A DNA stretch of 64,000 bases from contig NC_021500.1 in the NCBI RefSeq assembly GCF_000410515.1, positions 4,712,001-4,776,000 on the forward strand, read 5' to 3'. The stretch comes from Enterobacter sp. R4-368. Its GTDB lineage: Bacteria; Pseudomonadota; Gammaproteobacteria; Enterobacterales; Enterobacteriaceae. This document shows, one piece after another, positions 1-7,581 of this stretch; the first letter of the stretch is position 1; the number at the start of each line of letters is the position of its first letter. Both the position numbers and the translations under genes were made by a program. Under the pieces are notes generated by a model. It had not been told where the DNA came from, did not search any database, and saw only the letters and a list, made by a program, of their open reading frames with translations.

Positions 1-393
1 CGTACTCTTCAGCTGTTTTTAACGCTGGTGGCGGTCATTTCGTTGCTGGTTGGCGGTATCGGTGTGATGAATATTATGCTGGTGTCGGTCACCGAGCGGA
101 CGCGTGAGATTGGCATCAGGATGGCAGTTGGTGCCCGGGCGGGGGACGTCTTGTCGCAGTTTCTGATTGAGGCAGTGTTTGTTTGCCTTGTCGGTGGTGC
201 GCTCGGCGTCACGCTATCTATGTTGATTGCCTTTACCTTGCAACTCTTTTTACCGGGCTGGGAGATTGGGTTTTCACCGGTGGCACTGTTAACGGCATTT
301 TTATGTTCGACATTTACCGGTGTGCTGTTCGGCTGGTTGCCTGCGCGTAATGCCGCACGGCTGGATCCAGTAGATGCGCTGGCTCGCGAGTAA
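1..393 (+). CDS. macB: MacB, macrolide/toxin export ABC protein, C-terminal part
   Basis: Reading frame 1 is open from the first base and ends in TAA, giving the last 130 residues of a protein of about 648 residues in K-12; the 5' part lies outside the window. The visible part holds the last transmembrane segments of the FtsX-like permease domain, with the motif [23 protein letters not shown] near the start (a typical MacB/LolE stretch, quoted only in outline: GGIGVMNIM then [10 protein letters not shown]) and the ending [12 protein letters not shown]. MacB works with the periplasmic adaptor MacA and TolC in the inner membrane. Its neighbour cspD is convergent, as in K-12. Identity rests on the family pattern plus gene order; the ATPase domain cannot be checked here. 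Confidence 0.93.
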   Translation, partial: RTLQLFLTLVAVISLLVGGIGVMNIMLVSVTERTREIGIRMAVGARAGDVLSQFLIEAVFVCLVGGALGVTLSMLIAFTLQLFLPGWEIGFSPVALLTAFLCSTFTGVLFGWLPARNAARLDPVDALARE

Positions 394-395
394 TA

Positions 396-425
396 AAAAT
401 GCCAGCCGATTGGGCTGGCATTTTG
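396..425. terminator. Bidirectional terminator between macB and cspD
   Basis: A GCCAGCC / GGCTGGC stem with a five-base loop (arms 401-407 and 413-419) is flanked by AAAAAT on the left and ATTTTG on the right, so it can act as an intrinsic terminator for both convergent genes. Confidence 0.8.
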
Positions 426-457
426 ACTGCGGCATGTACACAATGTGATAACAGGCT

Positions 458-679
458 TCAGGCCATGGCTTCCACTTCTACGGGCACGATGACGCTGGCG
501 TGATTGCCTTTAGGGCCCTGGTGTACATCAAACCGGACAGTCTGCCCGGCCTTTAACGTTCTGTAACCATCCATTTGAATGGTGGAGTAATGCGCGAAGA
601 TATCTTCGCCGCCGCCTTCAGGGCAGATAAAACCAAACCCTTTGGCATTGTTGAACCACTTAACAGTACCCGTTTCCAT
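458..679 (-). CDS. cspD: Cold-shock-like protein CspD, replication inhibitor
   Basis: A 73-residue single cold-shock domain. The RNA-binding motifs are visible: KGFGFI at about residues 13-18 (RNP1 type) and EDIFAHY at about 25-31 (RNP2 type). I chose the ATG giving METGTVKW because every family member begins there; an upstream in-frame ATG would add 20 residues unlike any cold-shock protein. CspD is a stationary-phase member of the family that binds single-stranded DNA and inhibits replication, and in E. coli it is turned over by Lon; that is family knowledge. It stands alone, divergent from clpS, as in K-12. It is one residue shorter than the K-12 protein. Confidence 0.95.
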   Translation of the reverse strand: METGTVKWFNNAKGFGFICPEGGGEDIFAHYSTIQMDGYRTLKAGQTVRFDVHQGPKGNHASVIVPVEVEAMA

Positions 680-1007
680 GCTTCGACATCCTTCGTAAAT
701 CTTATTTAAGTAAGATGGAATGAACCGGTGGTAGAGCAAGCGGGCTGTTCAAAACCTCGCCAACTCTCGACTGTACAATTTAGATAATTCGTATAACGCG
801 TCAAGCATTTGGCAGGGGTTCTTGGAGGCGACGCATCAAAATTTTGAAGCAGTTAACGCTATTACAAAGGAATGTGACAGCCGTCGCGAATGACAACGAT
901 AGATGATTGTTATCTGTCATCTGATGTAGATTGAAAATACATCTAGACTCATGTAATCGGCCGATTAAACGCTGCCGGAAACTGTAACCTAAGATGAAAC
1001 GCTAACG
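680..1007. other. Divergent cspD-clpS intergenic region
   Basis: The 328-base region between the divergent starts is AT-richer than the genes and holds the possible cspD promoter. I see no ORF or RNA gene. Around 888-920 there is an imperfect dyad (TGACAACGATAGATG and TTATCTGTCATC) upstream of clpS. A clpS promoter must lie here, but I cannot pick convincing -35/-10 boxes. Confidence 0.5.
770..804 (-). promoter_or_regulatory. Possible cspD promoter
   Basis: On the minus strand TTGACG (799-804) and TAAATT (777-782) are separated by 16 bases, about 100 bases upstream of the cspD start. The -35 box matches the consensus at five of six positions, the -10 box at four of six. This is inference from the sequence only. 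Confidence 0.4.
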
Positions 1008-1328
1008 ATGGGTAAGAGCAATAGCTGGCTGGATTTCGACCAATTGGCGGAAGATAAACTGCGCGACGCGCTGAAACCGCCATCCATGTATAAAGTTATG
1101 TTAATGAACGATGATTACACGCCGATGGAATTTGTTATTGACGTGCTACAAAAGTTCTTTTCTTATGATGTAGAACGTGCAACGCAACTGATGCTTACGG
1201 TTCACTATCACGGCAGGGCCATTTGTGGTGTTTTCACCGCTGAGGTTGCCGAGACGAAAGTCGCAATGGTGAACAAGTACGCCAGGGAGAACGAGCATCC
1301 GTTGCTGTGTACGCTGGAAAGAGCCTGA
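1008..1328 (+). CDS. clpS: ClpS, N-degron adaptor of ClpAP
   Basis: The protein has 106 residues, the same length as K-12 ClpS. The N-terminal tail ([17 protein letters not shown]) is followed by the compact binding domain with [15 protein letters not shown] at about residues 28-42, including the Asp pair that contacts the alpha-amino group of the substrate, and the HYHGRA segment near 66 that contributes the conserved His. ClpS captures proteins bearing Leu, Phe, Tyr or Trp at the N terminus and delivers them to ClpA. It is followed after 30 bases by clpA, so the two are likely cotranscribed. The aat gene, which adds Leu/Phe to N termini, lies 5 kb away in the same window. Confidence 0.97.
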   Translation: MGKSNSWLDFDQLAEDKLRDALKPPSMYKVMLMNDDYTPMEFVIDVLQKFFSYDVERATQLMLTVHYHGRAICGVFTAEVAETKVAMVNKYARENEHPLLCTLERA

Positions 1329-1358
1329 ATGCAGGCATGAAACTTGGGGGAGGTGCCT

Positions 1359-3647
1359 ATGCTCAATCAAGAACTGGAACTCAGTTTAAACATGGCTTTC
1401 GCCAGAGCGCGCGAGCACCGACATGAGTTTATGACCGTCGAGCACTTGTTACTGGCGCTGCTCAGTAACCCATCTGCCCGCGAAGCGCTGGAAGCGTGTT
1501 CAGTGGACCTGGTGGCGCTGCGGCAGGAACTCGAAGCCTTCATCGAACAAACCACACCCGTTCTACCCATGAGCGAAGAGGAGCGCGACACACAGCCGAC
1601 GCTCAGCTTCCAGCGTGTTCTTCAGCGCGCGGTGTTTCACGTTCAGTCATCCGGGCGCAGTGAAGTGTCCGGCGCGAACGTGCTGGTTGCCATTTTTAGC
1701 GAGCAGGAGTCGCAAGCGGCTTATCTGCTGCGCAAACATGAAGTAAGCCGCCTTGACGTGGTGAACTTTATCTCTCACGGCACGCGTAAAGACGAGCCAG
1801 GCCCATCATCTGACGCCACTGGCAGCAGTAGCGGGCAGGTGAACAGCGAAGAGCAGGCAGGAGGGGAGGAACGTATGGAAAACTTCACCACCAACCTTAA
1901 TCAGCTTGCTCGTGTGGGAGGAATCGACCCGCTGATTGGCCGTGGTAAAGAACTTGAACGTGCGATTCAGGTTCTGTGCCGCCGTCGTAAAAATAACCCG
2001 CTGCTGGTGGGTGAATCCGGCGTAGGTAAAACCGCCATCGCCGAAGGGCTGGCGTGGCGTATTGTGCAGGGCGACGTGCCAGAAGTGATGGCAGATTGCA
2101 CAATTTACTCGCTGGATATCGGTTCACTGCTGGCCGGTACTAAATACCGTGGCGATTTCGAAAAACGTTTCAAGGCGTTGCTGAAACAACTTGAGCAGGA
2201 CAATAACAGCATTCTGTTTATCGATGAGATCCATACCATCATCGGTGCAGGCGCTGCGTCTGGTGGGCAAGTGGATGCCGCAAACCTGATCAAGCCGCTG
2301 CTTTCCAGCGGTAAAATCCGCGTCATGGGTTCCACCACGTATCAGGAATTCAGCAATATCTTTGAAAAAGATCGTGCTCTGGCGCGTCGCTTCCAGAAAA
2401 TTGATATCACTGAGCCGTCCGTCGAGGAAACGGTGCAGATTATCAATGGCCTGAAACCGAAATACGAAGCGCACCACGATGTACGTTATACCGCGAAAGC
2501 GGTGCGTGCGGCGGTAGAGCTGGCTGTGAAATACATCAATGATCGCCATCTGCCGGATAAAGCGATTGATGTTATCGACGAAGCGGGCGCGCGCGCGCGT
2601 CTGATGCCGGTAAGCAAGCGTAAGAAAACCGTTAACGTGGCGGATATCGAATCGGTGGTGGCCCGTATCGCGCGTATTCCTGAGAAGAGTGTTTCTCAGA
2701 GCGACCGCGATACGCTGAAAAATCTTGGCGATCGTCTGAAAATGCTGGTGTTCGGTCAGGATAAAGCCATTGAGGCATTAACCGAGGCCATCAAAATGAG
2801 CCGGGCAGGGCTGGGTCAAGACCATAAACCGGTCGGTTCCTTCCTGTTTGCTGGCCCAACCGGCGTGGGTAAAACCGAGGTGACAGTGCAGTTGTCAAAA
2901 GCGCTGGGCATTGAGCTGCTGCGTTTTGATATGTCCGAATATATGGAACGTCATACTGTCAGCCGTTTGATTGGTGCGCCTCCGGGCTATGTAGGTTTTG
3001 ATCAGGGTGGTCTGTTGACCGACGCGGTGATCAAACATCCGCACGCGGTGCTGCTGCTTGATGAAATCGAAAAAGCGCATCCGGATGTCTTTAACTTGCT
3101 GTTGCAGGTGATGGACAACGGAACGCTGACCGATAACAACGGGCGCAAAGCTGATTTCCGCAACGTAGTGCTGGTGATGACCACCAACGCCGGGGTGCGT
3201 GAAACCGAGCGCAAATCCATTGGTCTTATCCACCAGGATAACAGCACCGATGCGATGGAAGAGATCAAAAAGATCTTTACGCCGGAGTTCCGCAACCGTC
3301 TGGACAACATTATCTGGTTCGATCACTTGTCGACTGAGGTGATCCATCAGGTTGTCGACAAGTTTATTGTCGAACTCCAGGTGCAGTTGGATCAGAAAGG
3401 CGTATCGCTGGAAGTCAGCCAGGAAGCTCGCGACTGGCTGGCTGAGAAAGGATACGACCGCGCAATGGGCGCTCGCCCGATGGCGCGTGTTATCCAGGAC
3501 AACCTGAAAAAACCGCTGGCCAACGAACTGCTGTTCGGTTCGCTGGTTGATGGTGGCCAGGTCACGGTAACGCTGAATAAAGAGAAAAATGAGCTGGAGT
3601 ATGGCTTCCAGAGTGCGCAGAAGCACAAACCGGAAGCAGCACATTAA
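1359..3647 (+). CDS. clpA: ClpA, ATPase subunit of ClpAP protease
   Basis: This is a 762-residue class I Clp/Hsp100 unfoldase. An N-domain (about 1-145, where ClpS docks) is followed by a Ser/Gly/Glu-rich linker, then two AAA+ modules with Walker A motifs GESGVGKTA and GPTGVGKTE and Walker B motifs ILFIDEIH and LLLDEIEK. The pore loop [11 protein letters not shown] is present in the first module. The start ATG (MLNQELELS) has a strong GGGGGAGG ribosome site; a start five codons upstream would waste that site. It is four residues longer than K-12 ClpA because of the linker near residues 150-170. It unfolds substrates and feeds them to ClpP, which is not encoded here. An internal start is listed separately. 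Confidence 0.97.
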   Translation: MLNQELELSLNMAFARAREHRHEFMTVEHLLLALLSNPSAREALEACSVDLVALRQELEAFIEQTTPVLPMSEEERDTQPTLSFQRVLQRAVFHVQSSGRSEVSGANVLVAIFSEQESQAAYLLRKHEVSRLDVVNFISHGTRKDEPGPSSDATGSSSGQVNSEEQAGGEERMENFTTNLNQLARVGGIDPLIGRGKELERAIQVLCRRRKNNPLLVGESGVGKTAIAEGLAWRIVQGDVPEVMADCTIYSLDIGSLLAGTKYRGDFEKRFKALLKQLEQDNNSILFIDEIHTIIGAGAASGGQVDAANLIKPLLSSGKIRVMGSTTYQEFSNIFEKDRALARRFQKIDITEPSVEETVQIINGLKPKYEAHHDVRYTAKAVRAAVELAVKYINDRHLPDKAIDVIDEAGARARLMPVSKRKKTVNVADIESVVARIARIPEKSVSQSDRDTLKNLGDRLKMLVFGQDKAIEALTEAIKMSRAGLGQDHKPVGSFLFAGPTGVGKTEVTVQLSKALGIELLRFDMSEYMERHTVSRLIGAPPGYVGFDQGGLLTDAVIKHPHAVLLLDEIEKAHPDVFNLLLQVMDNGTLTDNNGRKADFRNVVLVMTTNAGVRETERKSIGLIHQDNSTDAMEEIKKIFTPEFRNRLDNIIWFDHLSTEVIHQVVDKFIVELQVQLDQKGVSLEVSQEARDWLAEKGYDRAMGARPMARVIQDNLKKPLANELLFGSLVDGGQVTVTLNKEKNELEYGFQSAQKHKPEAAH
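1858..1877 (+). promoter_or_regulatory. Internal translation start of clpA (short ClpA form)
   Basis: A purine-rich GGAGGGGAGG precedes an in-frame ATG (codon 173, MENFTTNL) by five bases. E. coli clpA is known to give a 65-kDa product from an internal start at codon 169 that lacks the N-domain; the same arrangement is conserved here, shifted by four codons because of the longer linker. Confidence 0.7.
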
Positions 3648-3664
3648 TCTCTGTACTTCACTTC

Positions 3665-3697
3665 TAAAAACCGGGCGATATCAGCCCGGTTTTTTTA
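3665..3697 (+). terminator. clpA terminator
   Basis: CCGGGC (3671-3676) and GCCCGG (3684-3689) form a stem with a seven-base loop, followed by seven T, 20 bases after the clpA stop codon. Confidence 0.88.
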
Positions 3698-3714
3698 TGC
3701 CTGCAAAAGCAGCT

Positions 3715-5118
3715 TCAAATAACGCTGGTTTCGATACGATTGCGCCCGTGGCTTTTAGCAACATAAAGCGCACGATCCGCTTTATCAATTAAACGCTTGT
3801 AATCCGGGTGGTAATCAAACCCGGCGACGCCAATGCTAACGGTGACCGAGAAGTGTTGTGCGGGTGTGACTTCAATCGTCAACGCGGCGATTTTCTGCCG
3901 CAGCGCTTCCAGAATGATCTTCGCCTGTAACAGGTCAGATTCGACCAGCAGCACCATAAACTCTTCACCGCCGTAGCGGAATACGTAATCACTGCTGCGG
4001 AAGTGATCATAGATGGCAGCGGCTACCGTTTTGAGCGTTATATCCCCCGCGCTGTGCCCGAAGCTGTCGTTGATTCTCTTAAAGTGATCAATGTCCAGCA
4101 TCGCCAGAATAAAGGGTTTACGCACATTCAGTGCCAGCGAGATCTCCCGGCGCATAATGGTGGGAATAAAGCGGCGGTTAAGCAGTTGCGTCAGTGGATC
4201 TTTGCCATTTTCCAGCTCTACCAGCGCATCGAACATCGCGACAAGCAGACGGTGGATTTGCCCGGTAAGCTGGCGTACTGTCTGCAACACCGCCATTCGT
4301 GGCTCCATCTCCGGCGATTGTTCTGCCGTAAGCGCCCGAGTAATGCGCTCGTCAGCTTGATTAATGAGTGTATCCATGTTAGCCAGCATCTTCGGATTGC
4401 CCAGCAGATGCTTACCTTTATGAGAAAACCACATGCCGAAATCCGATTCCGACAGGTAAATCAGATCCGCTGCGGGCAATCCGGTGGCGATATTGTAGAT
4501 AAACTGGTTTTCCCAGCTGGTCAGGGCGCTAATCTGTCGCTCGCGCTCAACATTCACATCATCATAAATGGATAACAGGCGGTACTGTTCCTGTGCCTGC
4601 ATTGAATTCTGATAACCTGGCGAATATGAAACGGTCATGGCTTCTATCGCGGTATCCATTGCCAGGCTGCTAAAGCAAAGGGTTTGGCTGAGTAATAAGG
4701 GGGGAATCGTCGCTTTTGCTTGTAATAAATCATAAAGTTCATTTTTCAGCTTACGCGCTCCCCGAGCGACAAGGTCGATCGGTAAACCAATACGCGCATG
4801 AACGATGCCAATTTCCCGCTGTTTTTCCAGAAGTTGTTCGATGTCCTCTTTCGCACTACCCAACACGCTGCGCAGCCAGTGAAACATACTATGGCTAAGG
4901 CGTGTACTGACCTGTTCAGTGTTTAAAAACAGCTCACTTTCACTGTGCGAAAGCATGTAGTCATAAAAAACATTAACCAGATGGCGAATTTCCTCATCGG
5001 CCAGGGCAGACAGAATATCGTGTACTTGCGGTGGCGTTTGCTGCAGTAAGACCTGCCACTCTGTGAGAAGTAATGAGTGATGATTGTGTCCAACCTGTTC
5101 CATGCTTTCGCCAACCAT
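3715..5118 (-). CDS. Globin-coupled diguanylate cyclase (DosC/YddV-like)
   Basis: This 467-residue protein has the layout of E. coli DosC (YddV, 460 residues): an N-terminal globin sensor (about 20-165), a helical middle domain with QADFG/SDFGMWF-type motif near 225-231, and a C-terminal GGDEF domain (about 305-460). The likely heme-ligand His is His107 in VHARIGLP, and the distal Tyr is Tyr52 in VFYDYM. The catalytic signature is GGEEF at 383-387, and the product-inhibition site is RSSD at 374-377, five residues upstream as expected. It should make c-di-GMP in response to oxygen or another heme ligand. No phosphodiesterase partner (DosP) is nearby. The second Met (start at 5103) is an alternative; neither has a clear ribosome site. 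It lies 87 bases downstream of the RES toxin on the same strand and is absent from this place in K-12. Confidence 0.88.
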   Translation of the reverse strand: MVGESMEQVGHNHHSLLLTEWQVLLQQTPPQVHDILSALADEEIRHLVNVFYDYMLSHSESELFLNTEQVSTRLSHSMFHWLRSVLGSAKEDIEQLLEKQREIGIVHARIGLPIDLVARGARKLKNELYDLLQAKATIPPLLLSQTLCFSSLAMDTAIEAMTVSYSPGYQNSMQAQEQYRLLSIYDDVNVERERQISALTSWENQFIYNIATGLPAADLIYLSESDFGMWFSHKGKHLLGNPKMLANMDTLINQADERITRALTAEQSPEMEPRMAVLQTVRQLTGQIHRLLVAMFDALVELENGKDPLTQLLNRRFIPTIMRREISLALNVRKPFILAMLDIDHFKRINDSFGHSAGDITLKTVAAAIYDHFRSSDYVFRYGGEEFMVLLVESDLLQAKIILEALRQKIAALTIEVTPAQHFSVTVSIGVAGFDYHPDYKRLIDKADRALYVAKSHGRNRIETSVI

Positions 5119-5142
5119 TAATTTTGATGAAGTATGCGCAAG

Positions 5143-5173
5143 ATAGTACGGCGGAAGGCAGGGGGCTGGTCAA
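5143..5173 (-). promoter_or_regulatory. Possible promoter of the diguanylate cyclase
   Basis: TTGACC (5168-5173) and TACTAT (5143-5148) on the minus strand are separated by 19 bases, a wide spacing. No intrinsic terminator separates the RES gene from the cyclase gene, so readthrough is equally possible. Confidence 0.3.
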
Positions 5174-5205
5174 GAAAAAACATCGCCCGGTAAGTTGTGC
5201 AAAAA

Positions 5206-5670
5206 TTACGGGTGTGCCAGGCGTGGATCAAAAAAGAAAGGAAGCGCTTTTACGGTTTTTAACAGCTTATTAAAAGCGGGGTGATTCGGGTTCAGAATTG
5301 CATTATTCTCAAGCGGAACAACGCATGACGGCAGCACCAGCGCGACGGCGCTGTTGGCTTCCAGCCAGGCGGTACCTAAATCCATGGTCGAAAGCGGCGC
5401 CGGGTTTTCCTGCCAGTCTGGCGGTAACCATTGCTTATCCAGATATTCAATCTCCTTGTCAGGGATCTCAATACTGAACAGTCCATACTGGTTCATAACC
5501 GCGTCACTGTGCATATGCACCAGCATTTCGAGTGCGGCAAGCGAAACGGATGAGGCGACGTAAACCGCCGGGTGACCTTTGTGATTCCAGCGACCGCCAT
5601 AAAGATTTGCACCGCTGCCTGTCCAGGCTTCGCTGGCGTAGCGGCGCGTTACCAGTCGATAAAAGATCAC
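5206..5670 (-). CDS. RES-domain toxin of a RES-Xre toxin-antitoxin system
   Basis: The 154-residue protein is a single RES domain. The three residues that name the family are visible in context: Arg27 in YGGRWN, Glu48 in LAALEMLVH and Ser115 in LPSCVVP; YRLV at the N terminus is also typical. Characterised members consume NAD+ (MbcT and the Pseudomonas putida Res toxin) or modify phosphoribosylpyrophosphate synthetase (ParT). The start is a GTG that overlaps the antitoxin stop codon by four bases (GTGA), a sign of translational coupling. Which activity this protein has cannot be told from sequence. The pair is not at this place in K-12. Confidence 0.9.
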   Translation of the reverse strand: MIFYRLVTRRYASEAWTGSGANLYGGRWNHKGHPAVYVASSVSLAALEMLVHMHSDAVMNQYGLFSIEIPDKEIEYLDKQWLPPDWQENPAPLSTMDLGTAWLEANSAVALVLPSCVVPLENNAILNPNHPAFNKLLKTVKALPFFFDPRLAHP

Positions 5671-6110
5671 GCAAACACTCCGTGTTCCAGCCTGCCGAGC
5701 AGGTCGGTCACCTCCAGCGCGCCACTTTCAGTGGCAATCAGCGAAATTGGCGCCACATTGCCAAGGCCGCGAACGGGGGTTTCCAGCCAGTCCCACGCCA
5801 TCTTTTTGCTACCGAAAAACTGTACCGCAGCATCAACAACCCTTACTAAACGCGCAATACGCTCACTTTCTTCCGGTGTGAGTGTACGGCCGGCGCTTTT
5901 GCGACGCGCAACATTGCGTTCATTGATACCCGTGACGCGCAGGATGTCGGAGCGGGACATTTCTGTCCATTCATGAATATTGTCGAGAATGCTGACTGGC
6001 AAGCCTTCGTTCAACATCTGAACGAGTTTTAGTCCTCTGTTGGCGGGGAAACCGGCAAAGCGCCAGAGTGCATTTTCGGCTGGTTTTTGATCCGGGCTCC
6101 AGGTTCTCAT
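5667..6110 (-). CDS. Xre/MbcA/ParS-type antitoxin (DUF2384)
   Basis: The 147-residue protein has an N-terminal helix-turn-helix-like part followed by the antitoxin domain. The segment SRSDILRVTGINERNVARRK (about residues 52-71) and the C-terminal LLGRLEHGVFA are characteristic of the family; in the known structures the C-terminal part sits over the toxin active site. I chose the ATG giving MRTWSPDQ because GGGAGGAAAG stands right before it; an in-frame ATG 15 codons upstream has no such site and lies in the operator region. It is the first gene of the pair, as usual for RES-Xre, and is expected to repress its own promoter through the palindromes at 6128-6160. Confidence 0.88.
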   Translation of the reverse strand: MRTWSPDQKPAENALWRFAGFPANRGLKLVQMLNEGLPVSILDNIHEWTEMSRSDILRVTGINERNVARRKSAGRTLTPEESERIARLVRVVDAAVQFFGSKKMAWDWLETPVRGLGNVAPISLIATESGALEVTDLLGRLEHGVFA

Positions 6111-6127
6111 CTTTCCTCCCGTGTGAT

Positions 6128-6137
6128 GACAATTGTC
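6128..6137. promoter_or_regulatory. Operator-like palindrome 1 (GACAATTGTC)
   Basis: This perfect 10-base palindrome lies 18 bases upstream of the antitoxin start, where the transcription start is expected. An identical copy lies 23 bases away, centre to centre. It is the probable binding site for the antitoxin or the toxin-antitoxin complex. Confidence 0.7.
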
Positions 6138-6144
6138 AGGTTTG

Positions 6145-6173
6145 AGTATAGACAATTGTCGTTATTGGTTAAA
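6145..6173 (-). promoter_or_regulatory. Predicted promoter of the antitoxin-toxin operon
   Basis: On the minus strand TATACT (five of six consensus bases) lies between the two operator palindromes, with a weak TTTAAC 17 bases upstream. The weak -35 box may reflect reliance on tight repression. Inferred from sequence only. Confidence 0.5.
6151..6160. promoter_or_regulatory. Operator-like palindrome 2 (GACAATTGTC)
   Basis: The second perfect copy lies in the spacer of the predicted promoter, directly upstream of the -10 box TATACT, so a bound repressor would block RNA polymerase. Confidence 0.7.
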
Positions 6174-6201
6174 GTCTAATCAGGAAGGATGGCGTAAGAA
6201 A

Positions 6202-6229
6202 AACAAAAGGCCGGGAATTACCCGGCCTT
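6202..6229 (-). terminator. infA terminator
   Basis: The GGCCGGG / CCCGGCC stem (6209-6215 and 6221-6227) with a five-base loop is followed, in the minus direction, by TTTTGTTT. It lies just downstream of infA and separates it from the RES-Xre promoter. Confidence 0.8.
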
Positions 6230-6265
6230 TAAAATCGGTGCACTTAGCTGTGCTGATGGAAGATC

Positions 6266-6487
<222 letters not shown>

Positions 6488-6734
6488 ATCCTCGGGGGTA
6501 TCACTACCATAATTTTTGAACCGGCAAGATAATGCCGAAGTTCGTCTGTTAAGTAAAGATTTGCGCTGATAAAACGCAGCAAAACGACTTTTGCCAGTTA
6601 CCCTCACGCCAACAGCCAGGACGCGCTAAAAGCGCAACCGTAAAGGGGAGCGGTGGAGTAAAGCGAAGGGCATCCCTGATACGAACAACTCCCGGGTGGG
6701 GCGGGGCAACAGGCAAAAGCTGCTCTGAGCGTCC

Positions 6735-6740
6735 ATTATA
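6735..6740 (-). promoter_or_regulatory. Possible -10 box of an infA promoter
   Basis: A perfect TATAAT on the minus strand lies about 250 bases upstream of infA, within the aat-infA spacer. No good -35 box lies at the usual distance, so the call is weak. The rest of the spacer (6485-6773) holds no gene that I can see; the tRNA gene that K-12 has on the other side of infA is not here either. Confidence 0.35.
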
Positions 6741-6773
6741 ACACCCTGATAAAAAATGTGCCGAAAACATTCG

Positions 6774-7475
6774 TCAGAGCGATGAAAACAGCGTTCGGGG
6801 CACCCAGAAGTGGGAAGGGAGCGGAAGTTTGCGCATTTTCTCGAGGTGTAAAAGATAATCCCGCCGCGGGATCTCAATGGCGCCGAGCGATGCAGTATGG
6901 CTATTCAGCACCTGGCAATCAATTAACTCGCCGCCCATGCGTACAAATTCGCCGCTAAAAACAAGCAATGCTGTTTTGGAGGCATTTACACGGCGACTAA
7001 ACATTGATTCACCGCAGAACAGCGCACCTTGTGACACGCCATACATCCCACCCACCAACTCGTTACCTTCCCAGACTTCAATCGAGTGCGCATGCCCCAG
7101 CTCATGGAGGCGATGATAAGCCATCACCACGTCAGGCGTTATCCACGTGCCCTCATCGCGATCCTGCGAGCAGCCATCGATCACCTGACCAAAAGCATGA
7201 TTCAGCGTTACGCGATAGGGAGAGGTTTTATGAAAACGCTTCATGCTGCGGCTGACATGAAAGGTTTCCGGCCACAGCACGGCGCGCGGATCGGGCGACC
7301 ACCACAGAATTGGGTCGCCAGGCGAGAACCAGGGGAAGATACCGCGCTGGTAGGCCATTAACAAACGCGCCGGACTGAGATCGCCGCCCAGCGCCAGCAG
7401 TCCATTGGGTTCACGCAACGCCGCTTCGGGCGAAGGAAAAGCGATAGAATGACGAGAGAGCTGCACCAGGCGCAT
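6774..7475 (-). CDS. aat: Leucyl/phenylalanyl-tRNA-protein transferase
   Basis: The 233-residue protein starts [16 protein letters not shown] and contains the L/F-transferase signatures [12 protein letters not shown] (about 25-36), [10 protein letters not shown] (about 42-51) and the GNAT-like core with [19 protein letters not shown] (about 142-160). It moves Leu or Phe from tRNA to proteins with N-terminal Lys or Arg, creating N-degrons read by ClpS. A start six codons upstream is possible, but the family starts at MRLVQLS. The C terminus diverges from K-12 (VPRTLFSSL). It follows cydC in the same direction, as in K-12. Confidence 0.96.
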   Translation of the reverse strand: MRLVQLSRHSIAFPSPEAALREPNGLLALGGDLSPARLLMAYQRGIFPWFSPGDPILWWSPDPRAVLWPETFHVSRSMKRFHKTSPYRVTLNHAFGQVIDGCSQDRDEGTWITPDVVMAYHRLHELGHAHSIEVWEGNELVGGMYGVSQGALFCGESMFSRRVNASKTALLVFSGEFVRMGGELIDCQVLNSHTASLGAIEIPRRDYLLHLEKMRKLPLPSHFWVPRTLFSSL

Positions 7476-7518
7476 GACTTCTGTGCTCCACAACGCGACA
7501 AGGGACCCTACTTACTAT

Positions 7519-7573
7519 CGTCATTTTGGCCGTTCCACTTTAACGTTGCCGTTACAGAAACGGCAAAATGACG
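7519..7573. repeat. Competing inverted repeats between cydC and aat
   Basis: The arm AACGGCAAAATGACG (7559-7573) can pair with CGTCATTTTGGCCGTT (7519-7534, one bulged G) or, through its AACGGCAA part, with TTGCCGTT (7546-7553). The two hairpins are mutually exclusive. Neither is followed by a U run, so this is not a standard terminator. Confidence 0.5.
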
Positions 7574-7581
7574 AATAGCCA

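Noticed and set aside
6111..6155. Upstream start for the Xre antitoxin
   Set aside because: It would make the operator and predicted transcription start part of the coding region; the downstream ATG has a strong ribosome site.
6812..6819. GGGAAGGG, a match to the FtsK-orienting KOPS consensus GGGNAGGG
   Set aside because: A single eight-base match inside aat is expected by chance in 64 kb; orientation bias cannot be judged from one window.
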